A stretch of DNA of 48,961 nucleotides. Source: Streptomyces coryli (GTDB taxonomy: Bacteria > Actinomycetota > Actinomycetes > Streptomycetales > Streptomycetaceae). Below, piece by piece: positions 7,844-17,242 of this stretch (position 1 is the stretch's first letter; each line of letters starts with the position of its first letter). The position numbers were made by a program, and so were the translations under genes. Location of the stretch: positions 1 through 48,961 of the forward strand of contig NZ_JAAKZV010000032.1 of the NCBI RefSeq assembly GCF_011044975.1, written 5' to 3'. The notes below the pieces were generated by a model. It had not been told where the DNA came from. It searched no databases and saw only the letters and a program-made list of their open reading frames with translations.

Positions 7844-9231
7844 GGCAGCTCCAGAGGGTGCCAGCCGCCGGGGACGAGGCGTTCGGCCTCGCTGGGACCC
7901 CAGGAGCCCGGCTCGTAGGTCAGGGGCTTGGTCTCCGTGTTCAGCAGCGGGCCGGTGATGCGCCAGCATTCGTCGACCATCTGCATGGTGACGAAGCGGC
8001 TCGTCTTGCCGGTCAGCGCGTCGTGCAGAACGTTCCGGTAGGCGTCGGTGTCGTCGCCGGTCAGCTGGGTGAAGTCGAGGCGGGCGGTGTTCTCGTCGAT
8101 CCGTGTCGCGTCGTCGCCGTGCTGGGTGAGCAGGGTGAGCGAGAGGCCGGCGTCGGGGCCGATGCGCAGGCGGATCAGATTCGGTGCGGCGGTCTGGGCG
8201 CCGTGGGTGTGGTGGTAGCCGGGGATGGCCCGGGTGAGTTCCACGATCAGCTCGATGGCCGTGGTGGCCATGGCCTTGCCGGCCCGGATGGCGATGGGCA
8301 CGCCGGACCAGCGGGCGGTGTCCGCGTAGAGGATCAGGGCCGCGTATGTCTCCGTGGTCGAGCCGGGGGCGACGTCGTCGACGTCCTGATAGCCGGCGTA
8401 CTGGCCGCGGACGTAGTCCTCGGCCCGGGCGGTGCGGATCGCGCGCAGGGTGCGGGTGCGTTCGTCGAGGAGGTCCGCGGCCGATCCGGTGCGCGGGGCC
8501 TCCATGAGGAAGTAGACCAGGGTCTGCAGGAGATGGTTCTCGACGACGTCCCGCAGACAGCCGGTGGCGTCGTAGAAGCCGCCGCGGTCGGCGACGTCGA
8601 AGTCCTCGGCCATGGTCAGCTGCACGCTGCAGACGTACTCGCGGCACAGGACGGCGGACAGCAGGGGATTGGCGAGGCGGATGGTCAGCAGGTTGTCGAC
8701 GGCGCTCTTGCCGAGGAAGTGATCGACGCGGCGCAGCCGTTCCTCGGGGAAGTGGGCGGTGAGTTCGGCCTGGAGGTCGCGGGCGGAGGCGCGGTCGTGG
8801 CCGAAGGGCTTCTCCACGATCAGGCGGGCGTCGTCGTGCAGCCCGGCCTCGGCCAGCCGCCGCGCGATGGTGGCGTACGTCTCCGGCGGCACCGCGATGT
8901 AGTGCGCGAGGTAGCCGAGCGGGCGGGCCTTGGCGGCGAGCGCGGTGAAGGTGGCCGGGTCGTCGTAGTCGACAGGGACGTACGAGAGCAGTGCGGCGAA
9001 GCGGGCGAAGGCGTCCTCGTCGACCGCGCCCTGTTCCGCCACGCAGTCGCGGGCGTGATCGCGCAGCCGCGCGTCGTCCCAGTCGCTGCGGCCGACGCCG
9101 ATGACCGGCACGGTGAGCAGGTCCTGGCGGACGAGCTGGTACAGGGCGGGGAGCAGCATCTTCTTGGCGAGGTCGCCGGTGATGCCGAACAGGACGAGCG
9201 CGTCGGCGGGTTGGCGGCTGGTGTCGGTCAT
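7840..9231 (-). CDS. zwf: Glucose-6-phosphate 1-dehydrogenase
   Basis: 463 residues, slightly shorter than the usual 490-510. It oxidises glucose 6-phosphate to 6-phosphogluconolactone, the entry step of the oxidative pentose phosphate pathway, reducing NAD(P)+. Visible are the nucleotide-binding GITGDLAKK at 16-24, the EKPFG motif, and RVDHFLGK, which carries the catalytic His/Lys of the DHYLGK signature. The usual actinobacterial neighbours (tal, opcA, pgl) are absent; here it lies 38 bases downstream of oleate hydratase and overlaps a HAD gene. This suggests an extra, specialised copy rather than the housekeeping one. Confidence 0.93.
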   Translation of the reverse strand: MTDTSRQPADALVLFGITGDLAKKMLLPALYQLVRQDLLTVPVIGVGRSDWDDARLRDHARDCVAEQGAVDEDAFARFAALLSYVPVDYDDPATFTALAAKARPLGYLAHYIAVPPETYATIARRLAEAGLHDDARLIVEKPFGHDRASARDLQAELTAHFPEERLRRVDHFLGKSAVDNLLTIRLANPLLSAVLCREYVCSVQLTMAEDFDVADRGGFYDATGCLRDVVENHLLQTLVYFLMEAPRTGSAADLLDERTRTLRAIRTARAEDYVRGQYAGYQDVDDVAPGSTTETYAALILYADTARWSGVPIAIRAGKAMATTAIELIVELTRAIPGYHHTHGAQTAAPNLIRLRIGPDAGLSLTLLTQHGDDATRIDENTARLDFTQLTGDDTDAYRNVLHDALTGKTSRFVTMQMVDECWRITGPLLNTETKPLTYEPGSWGPSEAERLVPGGWHPLELP

Positions 9232-9269
9232 CGCTGTCGGTCTCCCACTGGCCTACGACCTGAAGCGGA

Positions 9270-10838
9270 TCAGCGTCGGTGCAGTGTCTCCAGGGCCTCG
9301 ACGAGGACCTTGGGGTCGTGCCGGCCCTTGTAGACCTCCGGCGGGCGGGTGGTGCCGAGCAGCTCGGCGACGGCGGTCCAGGCGGTGCGCACCGAGTACT
9401 CGACGGTGAAGACGACATCGTCGGGGACCTCGGCGTACTGGCCGATGAAGGCGAGGTTGGTGGAGCCCTCCGGCACGACCTGGGGCCGGTCGCCGTGCCT
9501 GCGCGGCAGGAACTGGCTGGTGATGTACGGCATCAGTGCGGGGATCACGATGGAGTTGTCCAGGATCTGCGGAGTCCGGTCGAAGTGCAGGTGCTGCAGC
9601 ACCTCTTCGAGGATCTCCCGCCCGGTGCACTGCGTCATCGGCTTCTTTACGTAGTCGCCGTCGCGGCCGCCGGAGAGGGCGTAGCCCCACCAGACGTACG
9701 TGTCGTCGGGCTGGTCGCGGAAGTGCGGCTGGTGGTTGAGGACGATGGTCAGCAGCCAGCTGGAGTCCTTGAAGGTGATCAGCCCGCCCTTGCCGGCCTC
9801 GCTGCCGGAGAAGCGTTCCATCAGCTCGAAGAACGTCGGGTCCTTCGTCGTGACGGTGAAGGACTCCCAGACGGATTCGGAGAGATGGGCGTCGAACGCG
9901 GCCGGGTTACCCACGTCGCCGCGCTTGGCGGCGAGCCGGTGCCACAGCTGCCAGGAGCCGTCGGGTGCCGAGGTGTCGAGCGCCGGGACGGTGTGGGTGT
10001 CACCGAGGGTGGAGTTCGCGGTCATCGAGCCGTTGGTGACGAAGACCAGGTCGCCCGGCTCCAGGGTGATCTCCTCGCTGCCCGCCTGCGTGGTGCAGCT
10101 CAGGCCCGTAACGGTGAGGGTCTCGCCCGCGCCCAGGTGCAGATCGTCGACGCGGGTGCCGAAGCGCAGCGTCACGCCCTGGTCGGTGAGCCACTTCAGC
10201 AGCGGGCGGACGATCGAGTCGAACTGGTTGAAGCGGGTGCGGTAGATCCCCGACATGGTGTCGAAGGTCTTGAACAGGTGCACAAAACGGTTGAGATAGC
10301 GGCGGAACTCGATCGCGCTGTGCCACGGCTCGAAGGCGAAGGTGGTGCACCACATCCACCAGAAGTTGGTGGTGAAGAACTCCGGGCTGAAGCAGTCCGT
10401 GATCCGCTTGCCGTCCAGCTGCCGCTCGGGCGTCGCCACGCACTTGACCAGCTCGAGCCGGTCCCGCTCGGAGAAGCCCATGGAGTGCGCGTCGACGAGC
10501 TGCCCGGCGGCGTCCACCAGCCGGGCGTGGTCGTCCCAGGCGAAGTCCTCGTGGAAGGCGAAGGTGTCCTCGGTGACCGACTTCGACGGATCGTCCAGCG
10601 AGGGGATCGAGCCCAGCAGGTCGTAGGTGCAGTCGAAGTGGATCTCGAACATCCGGCCGCCGCGCATCGTGTACCCGGTCTCGGGCGACCCGGCGGCATC
10701 GAGGCTGCCGCCCTCCCGGTCCTGCTCCTCCAGCACCACGATGTCCTGCCCGGCGAACCCTCCGTCCCGGATCAGGAATGCCGCCGCCGACAGCCCGGCG
10801 ATACCACTGCCCACCACATACGCTCTCGGCTTGGTCAT
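9270..10838 (-). CDS. ohyA: Oleate hydratase (FAD-dependent)
   Basis: 522 residues. The family adds water to the cis-9 double bond of oleic acid, giving 10-hydroxystearate. It needs FAD for structure rather than redox and is used to detoxify or modify free fatty acids. Evidence: Rossmann GSGIAGLSA at 10-18, the acidic VVLEEQDREGGSLDAAGS stretch, and characteristic family blocks such as FFTTNFWWMW, FEPWHSA and GWPELQ-independent NFWWMWCTTFAFEPW. The length fits the shorter, Rhodococcus-like branch. No strong ribosome site precedes ATG 10838. It is the first gene of an apparent ohyA-zwf-HAD operon. Confidence 0.92.
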   Translation of the reverse strand: MTKPRAYVVGSGIAGLSAAAFLIRDGGFAGQDIVVLEEQDREGGSLDAAGSPETGYTMRGGRMFEIHFDCTYDLLGSIPSLDDPSKSVTEDTFAFHEDFAWDDHARLVDAAGQLVDAHSMGFSERDRLELVKCVATPERQLDGKRITDCFSPEFFTTNFWWMWCTTFAFEPWHSAIEFRRYLNRFVHLFKTFDTMSGIYRTRFNQFDSIVRPLLKWLTDQGVTLRFGTRVDDLHLGAGETLTVTGLSCTTQAGSEEITLEPGDLVFVTNGSMTANSTLGDTHTVPALDTSAPDGSWQLWHRLAAKRGDVGNPAAFDAHLSESVWESFTVTTKDPTFFELMERFSGSEAGKGGLITFKDSSWLLTIVLNHQPHFRDQPDDTYVWWGYALSGGRDGDYVKKPMTQCTGREILEEVLQHLHFDRTPQILDNSIVIPALMPYITSQFLPRRHGDRPQVVPEGSTNLAFIGQYAEVPDDVVFTVEYSVRTAWTAVAELLGTTRPPEVYKGRHDPKVLVEALETLHRR

Positions 10839-10909
10839 CTGACCAGTATTGATTCGGGTCCGGCCGGGTGCAGTGGATGAACGGTCAAACGGATGACGCC
10901 CGCGCGCGG

Positions 10910-12880
10910 TCAGCCGACGTGCACGTGCGGGCGCTTCGCCCGGTCCGGCTCCGCCTCGCGCAGCACCTCGCGGGTCACCGGCGCCACCTCGCCGTGGCCG
11001 AAGAAGAAGAAGCGGGCGAACTGGCCGATCGGGTTGCCCTCGGTCCACTCGAAGTAGATGTGCGGCTGCTGCCCGGTCAGGTCGCGGACGTGCAGCAGGA
11101 CGGCGGCGAGGGCGTTGGGGATGGCGGGGCTCTTCAGCGTGAGCACCTTGTGGCGGCCGTGCAGCACCTCGCCGCGGACATACAGGTCGGCCTCGAACTC
11201 GGACGGGTCGCCGATGGCGACCTCGATGAAGACGACGTCATCGCCTTCTCTCAGGTCGTTGTCGGCGTGGATCTGGCGGAGCTTGTCGCGGTACTCGGCT
11301 TCGTCGCGCTCGCCCGGCTCGTTGGCGACGAGCCTGATGGTGCCGGTGGCGGCCTGGTCCCGTACGAACTGCTCGGCCAGGGGATCGAAGATGACGCCGG
11401 TGATCCGCAGCTCGAAGGCGCGGCGGAGCCGGGAGAGCAGCGAGGACCCGACGATGGCGGCGATGAAGCAGGCGCCGATCTTCATGCCGTCGGGGCGCTC
11501 GATGACGTTCGCGGCGGTGGTGTAGACGAAGATCGCCGAGACGATCGTGAAGAAGACGGTGAGCCGCCGCTGGCCGGCCCGCCTGGCGGCGATGGTGACC
11601 GCGATCGCCGCCGAGGTGATGAGGACCAGGACGCCGGTGGCGTACGCGCCGCCCTGCTTGTCCACGCTGGCGTCGAAGATCCAGGTGATCAGGAAGGCGG
11701 CGGCGACGAGCGTCAGCACCGCGGGGCGTACGGCGCGGGCCCAGGACGGGGCCATGCCGTACCGCGGCAGGTAGCGGGGCATCAGGTTGAGCAGCCCTGC
11801 CATGGCGGAGGCGCCGGCGAACCACAGGATGGCGATCGTCGCCGCGTCGTAGATGCTGCCGAAGGTGTTCCCCAGGTGCTCGTGCGCGAGATACGCCAGC
11901 GCGCGGCCGTTGGCGGGGCCGCCCGGGTCGAATTCCTTCTCCGGGATCAGCAGCGTCGTCACCACGCTGCTGCAGATCAGGAAGACGCTCATGGTGACCG
12001 CGGCGGTGGTCAGCAGCTTCTTGGCGCCGACGATGCGGCCCAGCGGGCGCCGCTCCGGCTCGCCTTCACGGCCCTTGATGTGCGGCATGACGGCGACGCC
12101 GGTCTCGAAGCCTGACAGGCCGAGGGCGAGCTTGGGGAAGACCAGCAGGGCGATGCCGACCATGGCCAGGCCGCTGCCGTGCTCGGTCGTCAGCGCGTCG
12201 CTCCAGTCGGGGATCACGTGCGGGGTGGTGATGACGTGCCACAGACCCACCGCGATGACGATGGCGTTGAGCAGCAGGAAGACCCCCACCAGCGGCACCG
12301 CGAAGCCGATCGCCTCGTTGAAGCCCTTGAGGAACACCGCGCCCAGCAGGGCGATCATCAGCAGCGTGATGCCGAGGTTGTGGCCGCGGAAGGTCGAGGC
12401 CAGATGCGGGTTCTCCACCAGGTGCGCGGCGCCGTCGGCGGCCGACAGGGTGATGGTGATGATGAAGTCGGTGGCGGCGAAGCCGAGCAGGAAGAGGACG
12501 AACAACTTGCCCCGCCAGAACGGCAGCAGCCGCTCCAGCATCGCGATCGAGCCCTGGCCGTTCGGACTCTCCTCCGCCACCCGCCGGTAGACCGGCAGCG
12601 CACCGGCCAGGGTCACGGCCACCAGGACGAGGGTCGCCAAGGGGGACAGGAGCCCGGCGGCCACCGCGGCAATGCCGGGCTGGTAGCCCAGCGTCGAGAA
12701 GTAGTCCAGGCCGCTGAGGCACATCACCTTCCACCACGCGTGCCGCTTCTCCTCCTTGGGCGGCCGGGCGTGCGGCCCCTGGTGTCGCTGCACCCGGTCC
12801 GCCTGCCCCTCGAGCAGCCAGGCACGCAGCCGCTCCCGTGGACCGTGGGACGTGGCGGAGCCGGCGCCGGGGGAAGCCAT
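10910..12880 (-). CDS. APC-superfamily permease with cytoplasmic C-terminal domain
   Basis: 656 residues. A basic cytoplasmic N-terminus of about 48 residues leads into the APC-type first helix region ([24 protein letters not shown]), and roughly twelve membrane segments follow. From about residue 480 there is a soluble C-terminal domain ([20 protein letters not shown] to the end) containing [22 protein letters not shown]. Members are annotated as amino-acid transporters and are distantly like KimA/YdaO potassium importers; the substrate is uncertain. Divergent to the Na+/H+ antiporter gene across 137 bases. Ends 71 bases upstream of ohyA on the same strand, so it might also feed that operon. 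Confidence 0.85.
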   Translation of the reverse strand: MASPGAGSATSHGPRERLRAWLLEGQADRVQRHQGPHARPPKEEKRHAWWKVMCLSGLDYFSTLGYQPGIAAVAAGLLSPLATLVLVAVTLAGALPVYRRVAEESPNGQGSIAMLERLLPFWRGKLFVLFLLGFAATDFIITITLSAADGAAHLVENPHLASTFRGHNLGITLLMIALLGAVFLKGFNEAIGFAVPLVGVFLLLNAIVIAVGLWHVITTPHVIPDWSDALTTEHGSGLAMVGIALLVFPKLALGLSGFETGVAVMPHIKGREGEPERRPLGRIVGAKKLLTTAAVTMSVFLICSSVVTTLLIPEKEFDPGGPANGRALAYLAHEHLGNTFGSIYDAATIAILWFAGASAMAGLLNLMPRYLPRYGMAPSWARAVRPAVLTLVAAAFLITWIFDASVDKQGGAYATGVLVLITSAAIAVTIAARRAGQRRLTVFFTIVSAIFVYTTAANVIERPDGMKIGACFIAAIVGSSLLSRLRRAFELRITGVIFDPLAEQFVRDQAATGTIRLVANEPGERDEAEYRDKLRQIHADNDLREGDDVVFIEVAIGDPSEFEADLYVRGEVLHGRHKVLTLKSPAIPNALAAVLLHVRDLTGQQPHIYFEWTEGNPIGQFARFFFFGHGEVAPVTREVLREAEPDRAKRPHVHVG

Positions 12881-13017
12881 TCAGACATCATCCGGCCCTC
12901 GGCTCCGCGAATACTGCCTGGCCACGCCGCCCGTCACGCAGACGGACGCGCCTGCCCTGCGGGGGACCGGGGGCCGCTCGACCCTGGGACCATGCGCGCC
13001 GCGATCGGGACTGCTCC

Positions 13018-14751
13018 GTGGAGCTGACGCTGATCGCGGTCGTCGGCGTGGTCAGCGTCGTCGCCGTCGCCGCGTTCGCGAACCGGCTCGGACTCGCCGC
13101 ACCGCTGGCCCTGGTGATCGTCGGGCTCGGGCTCAGCTTCGTACCCGGGGTGCCGCATCCGCAGATCGCTCCGGAGTGGATTCTGGCCGGCGTGCTGCCG
13201 CCGCTGCTGTACGCGTCCGCGGTGACCATCCCGGTCGTCGACTTCCGCCGCAACATCCGGGTGATCTCCAGTCTCGCCATCCTCCTCGTGGTGCTGACCA
13301 CGCTCGGCACCGGGTGGCTGTTCCACCTGCTGCTGCCGGGCATCGGGTGGCCGGCGGCGTTCGCGCTCGGGGCGGTGATCAGCCCGACCGACGCGGTGGC
13401 GGCGACCGCGATGGGCAGAAAGCTCGGCCTGCCGCACCGGCTGCTGGTCGTCCTGGAGGGCGAGGGGCTGGTCAACGACGCCTCCGCGCTGGTGCTGCTG
13501 CGCTCGGCGACCGCCGCGCTGGCCGCGTCGGTGTCGGTGTGGGGGGTGGTGGGGGAGTTCCTGTACGCCGTGGTCGTCGCGGCCGCGGTCGGACTGGCCG
13601 TGGGGGTGGTCAATGTCCGGCTGCGGGCGCTGCTGAAGGATCCGGTGCTCAACACCGCGATCTCGTTCGTCGTCCCCTTCCTCGCGTATCTCCCCGCCGA
13701 GGCGCTCGGCGCCTCCGGCGTCCTGGCCGTCGTGGTCGCCGGGCTGGTGACCGGCCACGAGGGGCCGCGCTTCCTGCGCGCCCAGGACCGCATCGCCGAG
13801 GACACCAACTGGCGAACCCTGGCGTTCCTCCTGGAGAGCGGACTCTTCCTGCTGATGGGGCTGAGCGTCGAAGGGCTGCTGGCCGACGCGGGCGACGCCG
13901 GGGTGAGCGCCGGCCGGACCGCCGCCGTCGCCATGGCGGCCGTCGGGCTCGGCCTCGCCCTGCGCATGGTGTTCGTGGCCCCCATCGTTACGGGCCTGCG
14001 CCGCCGCCAGGGCCGCGCCGCCGACCTCCAGCCGCGGCTGGAGCGGCTGCGTACCGACTTCGACGAGCTCGTCCGGCAGGGGCGGGTCGGCGAGCGGAAG
14101 CAGCGGCGCCTCGAACACCGGATCACGCGGGCGGCCGCGACCGTGCAGTTCGAGCTCAACGAAACGCTCGGTTGGCGCGGCGGCGTCGTGCTCGCCTGGG
14201 CCGGCATGCGCGGCGCCATCACCGTCGCGGCCGCCCAGACGCTGCCGCCCGAGACCCCGCTGCGCTCCCATCTGATCCTGATCGCCTTCGTCGTCGCCGC
14301 GACCACCCTGCTGCTGCAGGGGCTGACCCTGCCGACGGTGATCCGCGCGGCCAAGGTCCCCGGCGACGACATGGACCGGCTGCGGGCCGACTACCTGGAG
14401 CTGGGCGGCGAACTCGACGCGGCGGCGCTCTCGGTGCTGGACGACCCCGGCCTCGCCACCCCCGACGGCGGCCGCTACGAACCGCAGGTGGTGGAGCAGG
14501 TGCGCGCCGACTCCCGGATCCCGAGCGAGAAGAAGAAGCGCCTCGCCGGACAGCCCGGCGCGGCGATCGCCGATCTCCGGGACCAGTACGTGCAGTTGCG
14601 GCTGCGGGTGCTCGACGCCGAAGTGGCGCGGCTGCTCGAGGCCCGCGACATCGGCCTCTACAGCACCCAGGCCCTGGACCGTGCCCAGCACATGCTCGAC
14701 GTGGACGCCGCACGCCTGCAGCAGTTGGACGATGCGACCGGTACGGGCTGA
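13018..14751 (+). CDS. CPA1-family Na+/H+ antiporter
   Basis: 577 residues. It exchanges Na+ (or K+) for H+ across the membrane for pH and salt homeostasis. Evidence: around twelve helices with the family signatures SPTDAVAATAMG, EGLVNDASALVL and GMRGAITVAAAQ. A cytoplasmic tail of about 150 residues is rich in charged helices. GTG 13018 is the most plausible start because the first membrane helix begins at once (VELTLIAVVGVVSVVAV); GGGA lies eight bases upstream. An APH-like kinase gene starts 18 bases after its stop and is probably cotranscribed. Confidence 0.9.
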   Translation: MELTLIAVVGVVSVVAVAAFANRLGLAAPLALVIVGLGLSFVPGVPHPQIAPEWILAGVLPPLLYASAVTIPVVDFRRNIRVISSLAILLVVLTTLGTGWLFHLLLPGIGWPAAFALGAVISPTDAVAATAMGRKLGLPHRLLVVLEGEGLVNDASALVLLRSATAALAASVSVWGVVGEFLYAVVVAAAVGLAVGVVNVRLRALLKDPVLNTAISFVVPFLAYLPAEALGASGVLAVVVAGLVTGHEGPRFLRAQDRIAEDTNWRTLAFLLESGLFLLMGLSVEGLLADAGDAGVSAGRTAAVAMAAVGLGLALRMVFVAPIVTGLRRRQGRAADLQPRLERLRTDFDELVRQGRVGERKQRRLEHRITRAAATVQFELNETLGWRGGVVLAWAGMRGAITVAAAQTLPPETPLRSHLILIAFVVAATTLLLQGLTLPTVIRAAKVPGDDMDRLRADYLELGGELDAAALSVLDDPGLATPDGGRYEPQVVEQVRADSRIPSEKKKRLAGQPGAAIADLRDQYVQLRLRVLDAEVARLLEARDIGLYSTQALDRAQHMLDVDAARLQQLDDATGTG

Positions 14752-14769
14752 TGGCGGATACTGATCGCC

Positions 14770-15525
14770 ATGGATGAGGTCGAGGTCGTGGTCGCCCATT
14801 CCGAGCGGGCCACCCTGCGCGTCGGCGATGTCTTCCTGAAGGTGGACGCCGATCAGGCCCGTATCGAAGCCGAGGTCAAGGCGATGGCTCTGGCGCCCGT
14901 CCCGACCCCGCGGGTCCTGTGGCGCAAGCCGCCCGTGCTCGCGATCGCCGCCGTGCCGGGGACGGCTCTCGGCCACCTCGGGCAGCCGTCGACCGCGTCC
15001 CCGGCGGCGTGGGCCGCGGCGGGTGCCGCCGTCCGGAAGCTGCACGACGCGCCGTTGCCGCCCTGGCCCGGCCGGCGCCGCCAAGGGCCCGACGAGTTGG
15101 CGGCGGAACTCGACGGCGAGTGCGAGCTGCTCGTGGCGAACGGCGTCCTGCCCGCCGACCTCGTCACCCGCAGCCGCCAGGTCGCCGAGGCCGCGCTGCG
15201 GCCGTGGACTCCGGTGTTCGCGCACGGCGACCTGCAGGCCGACCACGTCTTTGTCGACGGCGACGAGGTCACCGGCATCATCGACTGGTCCGAAGGGGGC
15301 CCGGGTGATGCGCTGTTCGACCTCGCCACCTTGACGATCGGACACCAGGAGCGCCTGAGCGACGTCGTCGCGGGCTATGGCACCGATGTCGACCTCGACG
15401 GTATCCGCGCGTGGTGGTCGATGCGCAGCCTGCTGGGGGTTCGCTGGCTGGTCGAGCACGGCTTCGACCCGTTCGCGCCGGGCTGTGAAGTCGACGTGCT
15501 GAAGGCGTGCGCGAACTCCTGGTAG
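14770..15525 (+). CDS. Aminoglycoside phosphotransferase-fold kinase
   Basis: 251 residues. It has the small two-lobe fold of the APH/choline-kinase superfamily. The catalytic loop is HGDLQADHVFVDGD and the metal-binding segment is GIIDWSEGG. The loop carries His where classical enzymes have Asn (HGDxxxxN), a change seen in one uncharacterised actinobacterial subgroup, so aminoglycoside activity should not be assumed. It probably phosphorylates a small hydroxylated or amino compound. It lies 18 bases after the antiporter gene. No hairpin separates it from the importer promoter that follows. Confidence 0.8.
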   Translation: MDEVEVVVAHSERATLRVGDVFLKVDADQARIEAEVKAMALAPVPTPRVLWRKPPVLAIAAVPGTALGHLGQPSTASPAAWAAAGAAVRKLHDAPLPPWPGRRRQGPDELAAELDGECELLVANGVLPADLVTRSRQVAEAALRPWTPVFAHGDLQADHVFVDGDEVTGIIDWSEGGPGDALFDLATLTIGHQERLSDVVAGYGTDVDLDGIRAWWSMRSLLGVRWLVEHGFDPFAPGCEVDVLKACANSW

Positions 15526-15555
15526 AGCGCTGACTTTGGGTGATCTCCCGATCCG

Positions 15556-15586
15556 TTGACCGTCGTGTGGACGTCATGTATACATG
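15556..15586 (+). promoter_or_regulatory. Promoter of the importer operon with overlapping GntR-type operator
   Basis: TTGACC (15556-15561), a 17-base spacer and TATACA (15579-15584) form a near-consensus housekeeping promoter. The -10 box lies inside a perfect 12-bp palindrome, CATGTATACATG (15575-15586). Its GTATAC core also occurs twice next to the GntR gene at 22337-22353. A GntR dimer bound here would block polymerase, so repression of the importer operon is likely. Confidence 0.75.
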
Positions 15587-15649
15587 CTCCATGCACGGTG
15601 GATCCACATCCGGAACGGCCCGTAGCTGGCCCCGATGCGTGGAGATGTC

Positions 15650-17242
15650 ATGGCACCAATCAGCAGGCGTGGCCTGCTCGCAGTAGGCGGCGGCGCACTG
15701 GGCAGTACGGCACTGGCGGCCTGCGGAAGTCCGGCGAAACTGCCCGATTCCATGGAGGAGATACGCACGCGGCCCGACCGGCCCAGCCGGGGCGGGGTGC
15801 TGCACTTCGGCCTCTCCACGGACCCGGCCAACCTCGATCCGCACGTCACCACGGGCGCGGCCTCGGACTTCCTGCGGCAGCTCACCTATAACGGCCTGCT
15901 GCAGTACGACGGCGACGGCGAGATCACCGGTGACCTCGCGGCGGACTACGGCTGGTCGAGCCGTACGACCTACAAGGTCAAGCTGCGCCCGGGAGTGCGC
16001 TTCCACGACGGCTCCCGGCTCACCACCCAGGACGTGGTGTTCTCCTTCCGCCGCATGATGGACAAGAAGACCGCGGCGACCACCGGACCGCTGCTCGACC
16101 AGGTCGACGCCGTCGAGGCCGAGGACGCCACCACGGTGGTCTTCCGGATGAAGCAGCCCGACACGACGCTGCCCTTCGTCCTCGCGGGGCCGACGGCGAA
16201 CATCGTCTCCCAGCGGTGGATCGAATCGGGGGTCGACCCCAAGACGCGGGTCATGGGCACGGGCCCGTTCAAGTTCATCGAGCGCATCCCCGGCGTGAGC
16301 ACGACGCTGGAGCGCTTCGGCGACTATTTCGACCCCGAACTGCCGTATCTCAACGGCATCGTGTTCCAGCCGATGAGCGACGACTACGCCCGCGTGACGG
16401 CCCTGCGCACCGCGACCGTGGACATGATCGATTACGTGCCGGCGACCCACGTCGACGTCATCACGAAGAATCCCCGGCTGCGGTTCGCCTCCGACAAGAC
16501 CTTCGGCTTCGGCTTCGTCGGCTTCGTCACCAGCAAGCCGCCGTTCGACGACGTCCGCGTGCGCAAGGCCATCGCCCTGTCGATCAACCGGCCCTCCGTC
16601 CTGGAGACGGCGCTGCTCGGCCACGGCCGGCCGATCGACGGCGCGCTGATGTCCGACGCCTTCGCCGGCTATCCGGCCAAGCTCGACAACACCCTCGGAT
16701 ACGACCCGGAGCAGGCCCGCTTCCTGCTGAAGAAGGCCGGCCGGGAGGGCATGACCATGCCGGTGGTCACCACCAGCACGTACTCGGTGATATCCCGGCC
16801 GGCCCAGGCGATGCTGCCGGGCATCCGGGCGGCGGGGGTGGACGTGCGGCTCACCCAGCAGGAGTGGCTGACCTTCCGGGCCAGCGTCACGGCCAAGTCC
16901 TTTCCGGTGCACTCCTGGGGTACGGCACCCAAGTTCGGCGATCCGTCCTCGCTGGGGGACTTCCTCAGCAGCACCGGCACCTTCGCCGTCAACACCGACT
17001 TCAAGGACGAGCGGATCGACCGGCTGCTGGGGGAGGGGCGCCGGGCGCGCAGCCGGGAGCTGCGCGACGAGATCTACCGGGACGTGGAGCAGCGGGCCCT
17101 CGAACTGCTGCCGATGACCTGGACCGTCCGCCGGCAGCAGGGCGAGGCGCACTACGACTACGTCAAGGGCTACCGGCATCCGCCCAAGGGCTCCTGGACC
17201 GGGACCACCCTCCGCCGCATCTGGATGGAGAAGACCGCATGA
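15650..17242 (+). CDS. Dipeptide/oligopeptide-type ABC substrate-binding lipoprotein
   Basis: 530 residues, family 5 solute-binding protein. The N-terminus ISRRGLLAVGGGALGSTALAAC has a twin-arginine motif and a lipobox with acylated Cys25, so it is probably a Tat-exported lipoprotein facing outside. Typical family blocks are visible: STDPANLDPH, LTYNGLLQYD and DVVFSFRRMM. GGAG at 15641-15644, five bases before ATG 15650, fixes the start over the ATG at 15635. The stop overlaps the permease start by four bases. It delivers its ligand to the permeases that follow. The neighbouring hydrolases suggest an amide-containing ligand rather than ordinary peptides. Confidence 0.9.
   Translation: MAPISRRGLLAVGGGALGSTALAACGSPAKLPDSMEEIRTRPDRPSRGGVLHFGLSTDPANLDPHVTTGAASDFLRQLTYNGLLQYDGDGEITGDLAADYGWSSRTTYKVKLRPGVRFHDGSRLTTQDVVFSFRRMMDKKTAATTGPLLDQVDAVEAEDATTVVFRMKQPDTTLPFVLAGPTANIVSQRWIESGVDPKTRVMGTGPFKFIERIPGVSTTLERFGDYFDPELPYLNGIVFQPMSDDYARVTALRTATVDMIDYVPATHVDVITKNPRLRFASDKTFGFGFVGFVTSKPPFDDVRVRKAIALSINRPSVLETALLGHGRPIDGALMSDAFAGYPAKLDNTLGYDPEQARFLLKKAGREGMTMPVVTTSTYSVISRPAQAMLPGIRAAGVDVRLTQQEWLTFRASVTAKSFPVHSWGTAPKFGDPSSLGDFLSSTGTFAVNTDFKDERIDRLLGEGRRARSRELRDEIYRDVEQRALELLPMTWTVRRQQGEAHYDYVKGYRHPPKGSWTGTTLRRIWMEKTA

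Noticed and set aside
12881-13017. A c-di-AMP (ydaO) riboswitch upstream of the APC permease
   Set aside because: KimA-like permeases can carry one, but the intergenic space is only 137 bases, is shared with a divergent gene, and shows no recognisable conserved motif of the riboswitch.
12934-15459. An 841-codon open frame on the minus strand, antisense to the antiporter and kinase genes
   Set aside because: Long antisense frames are expected in very GC-rich genes. The translation is low-complexity Arg/Gln/Gly/His-rich with no recognisable domain, while the plus strand encodes clear proteins.
14770-15525. Calling the small APH-fold protein an aminoglycoside-resistance enzyme
   Set aside because: The catalytic loop has His in place of the conserved Asn and the context is an antiporter gene; the fold covers many unrelated kinases.
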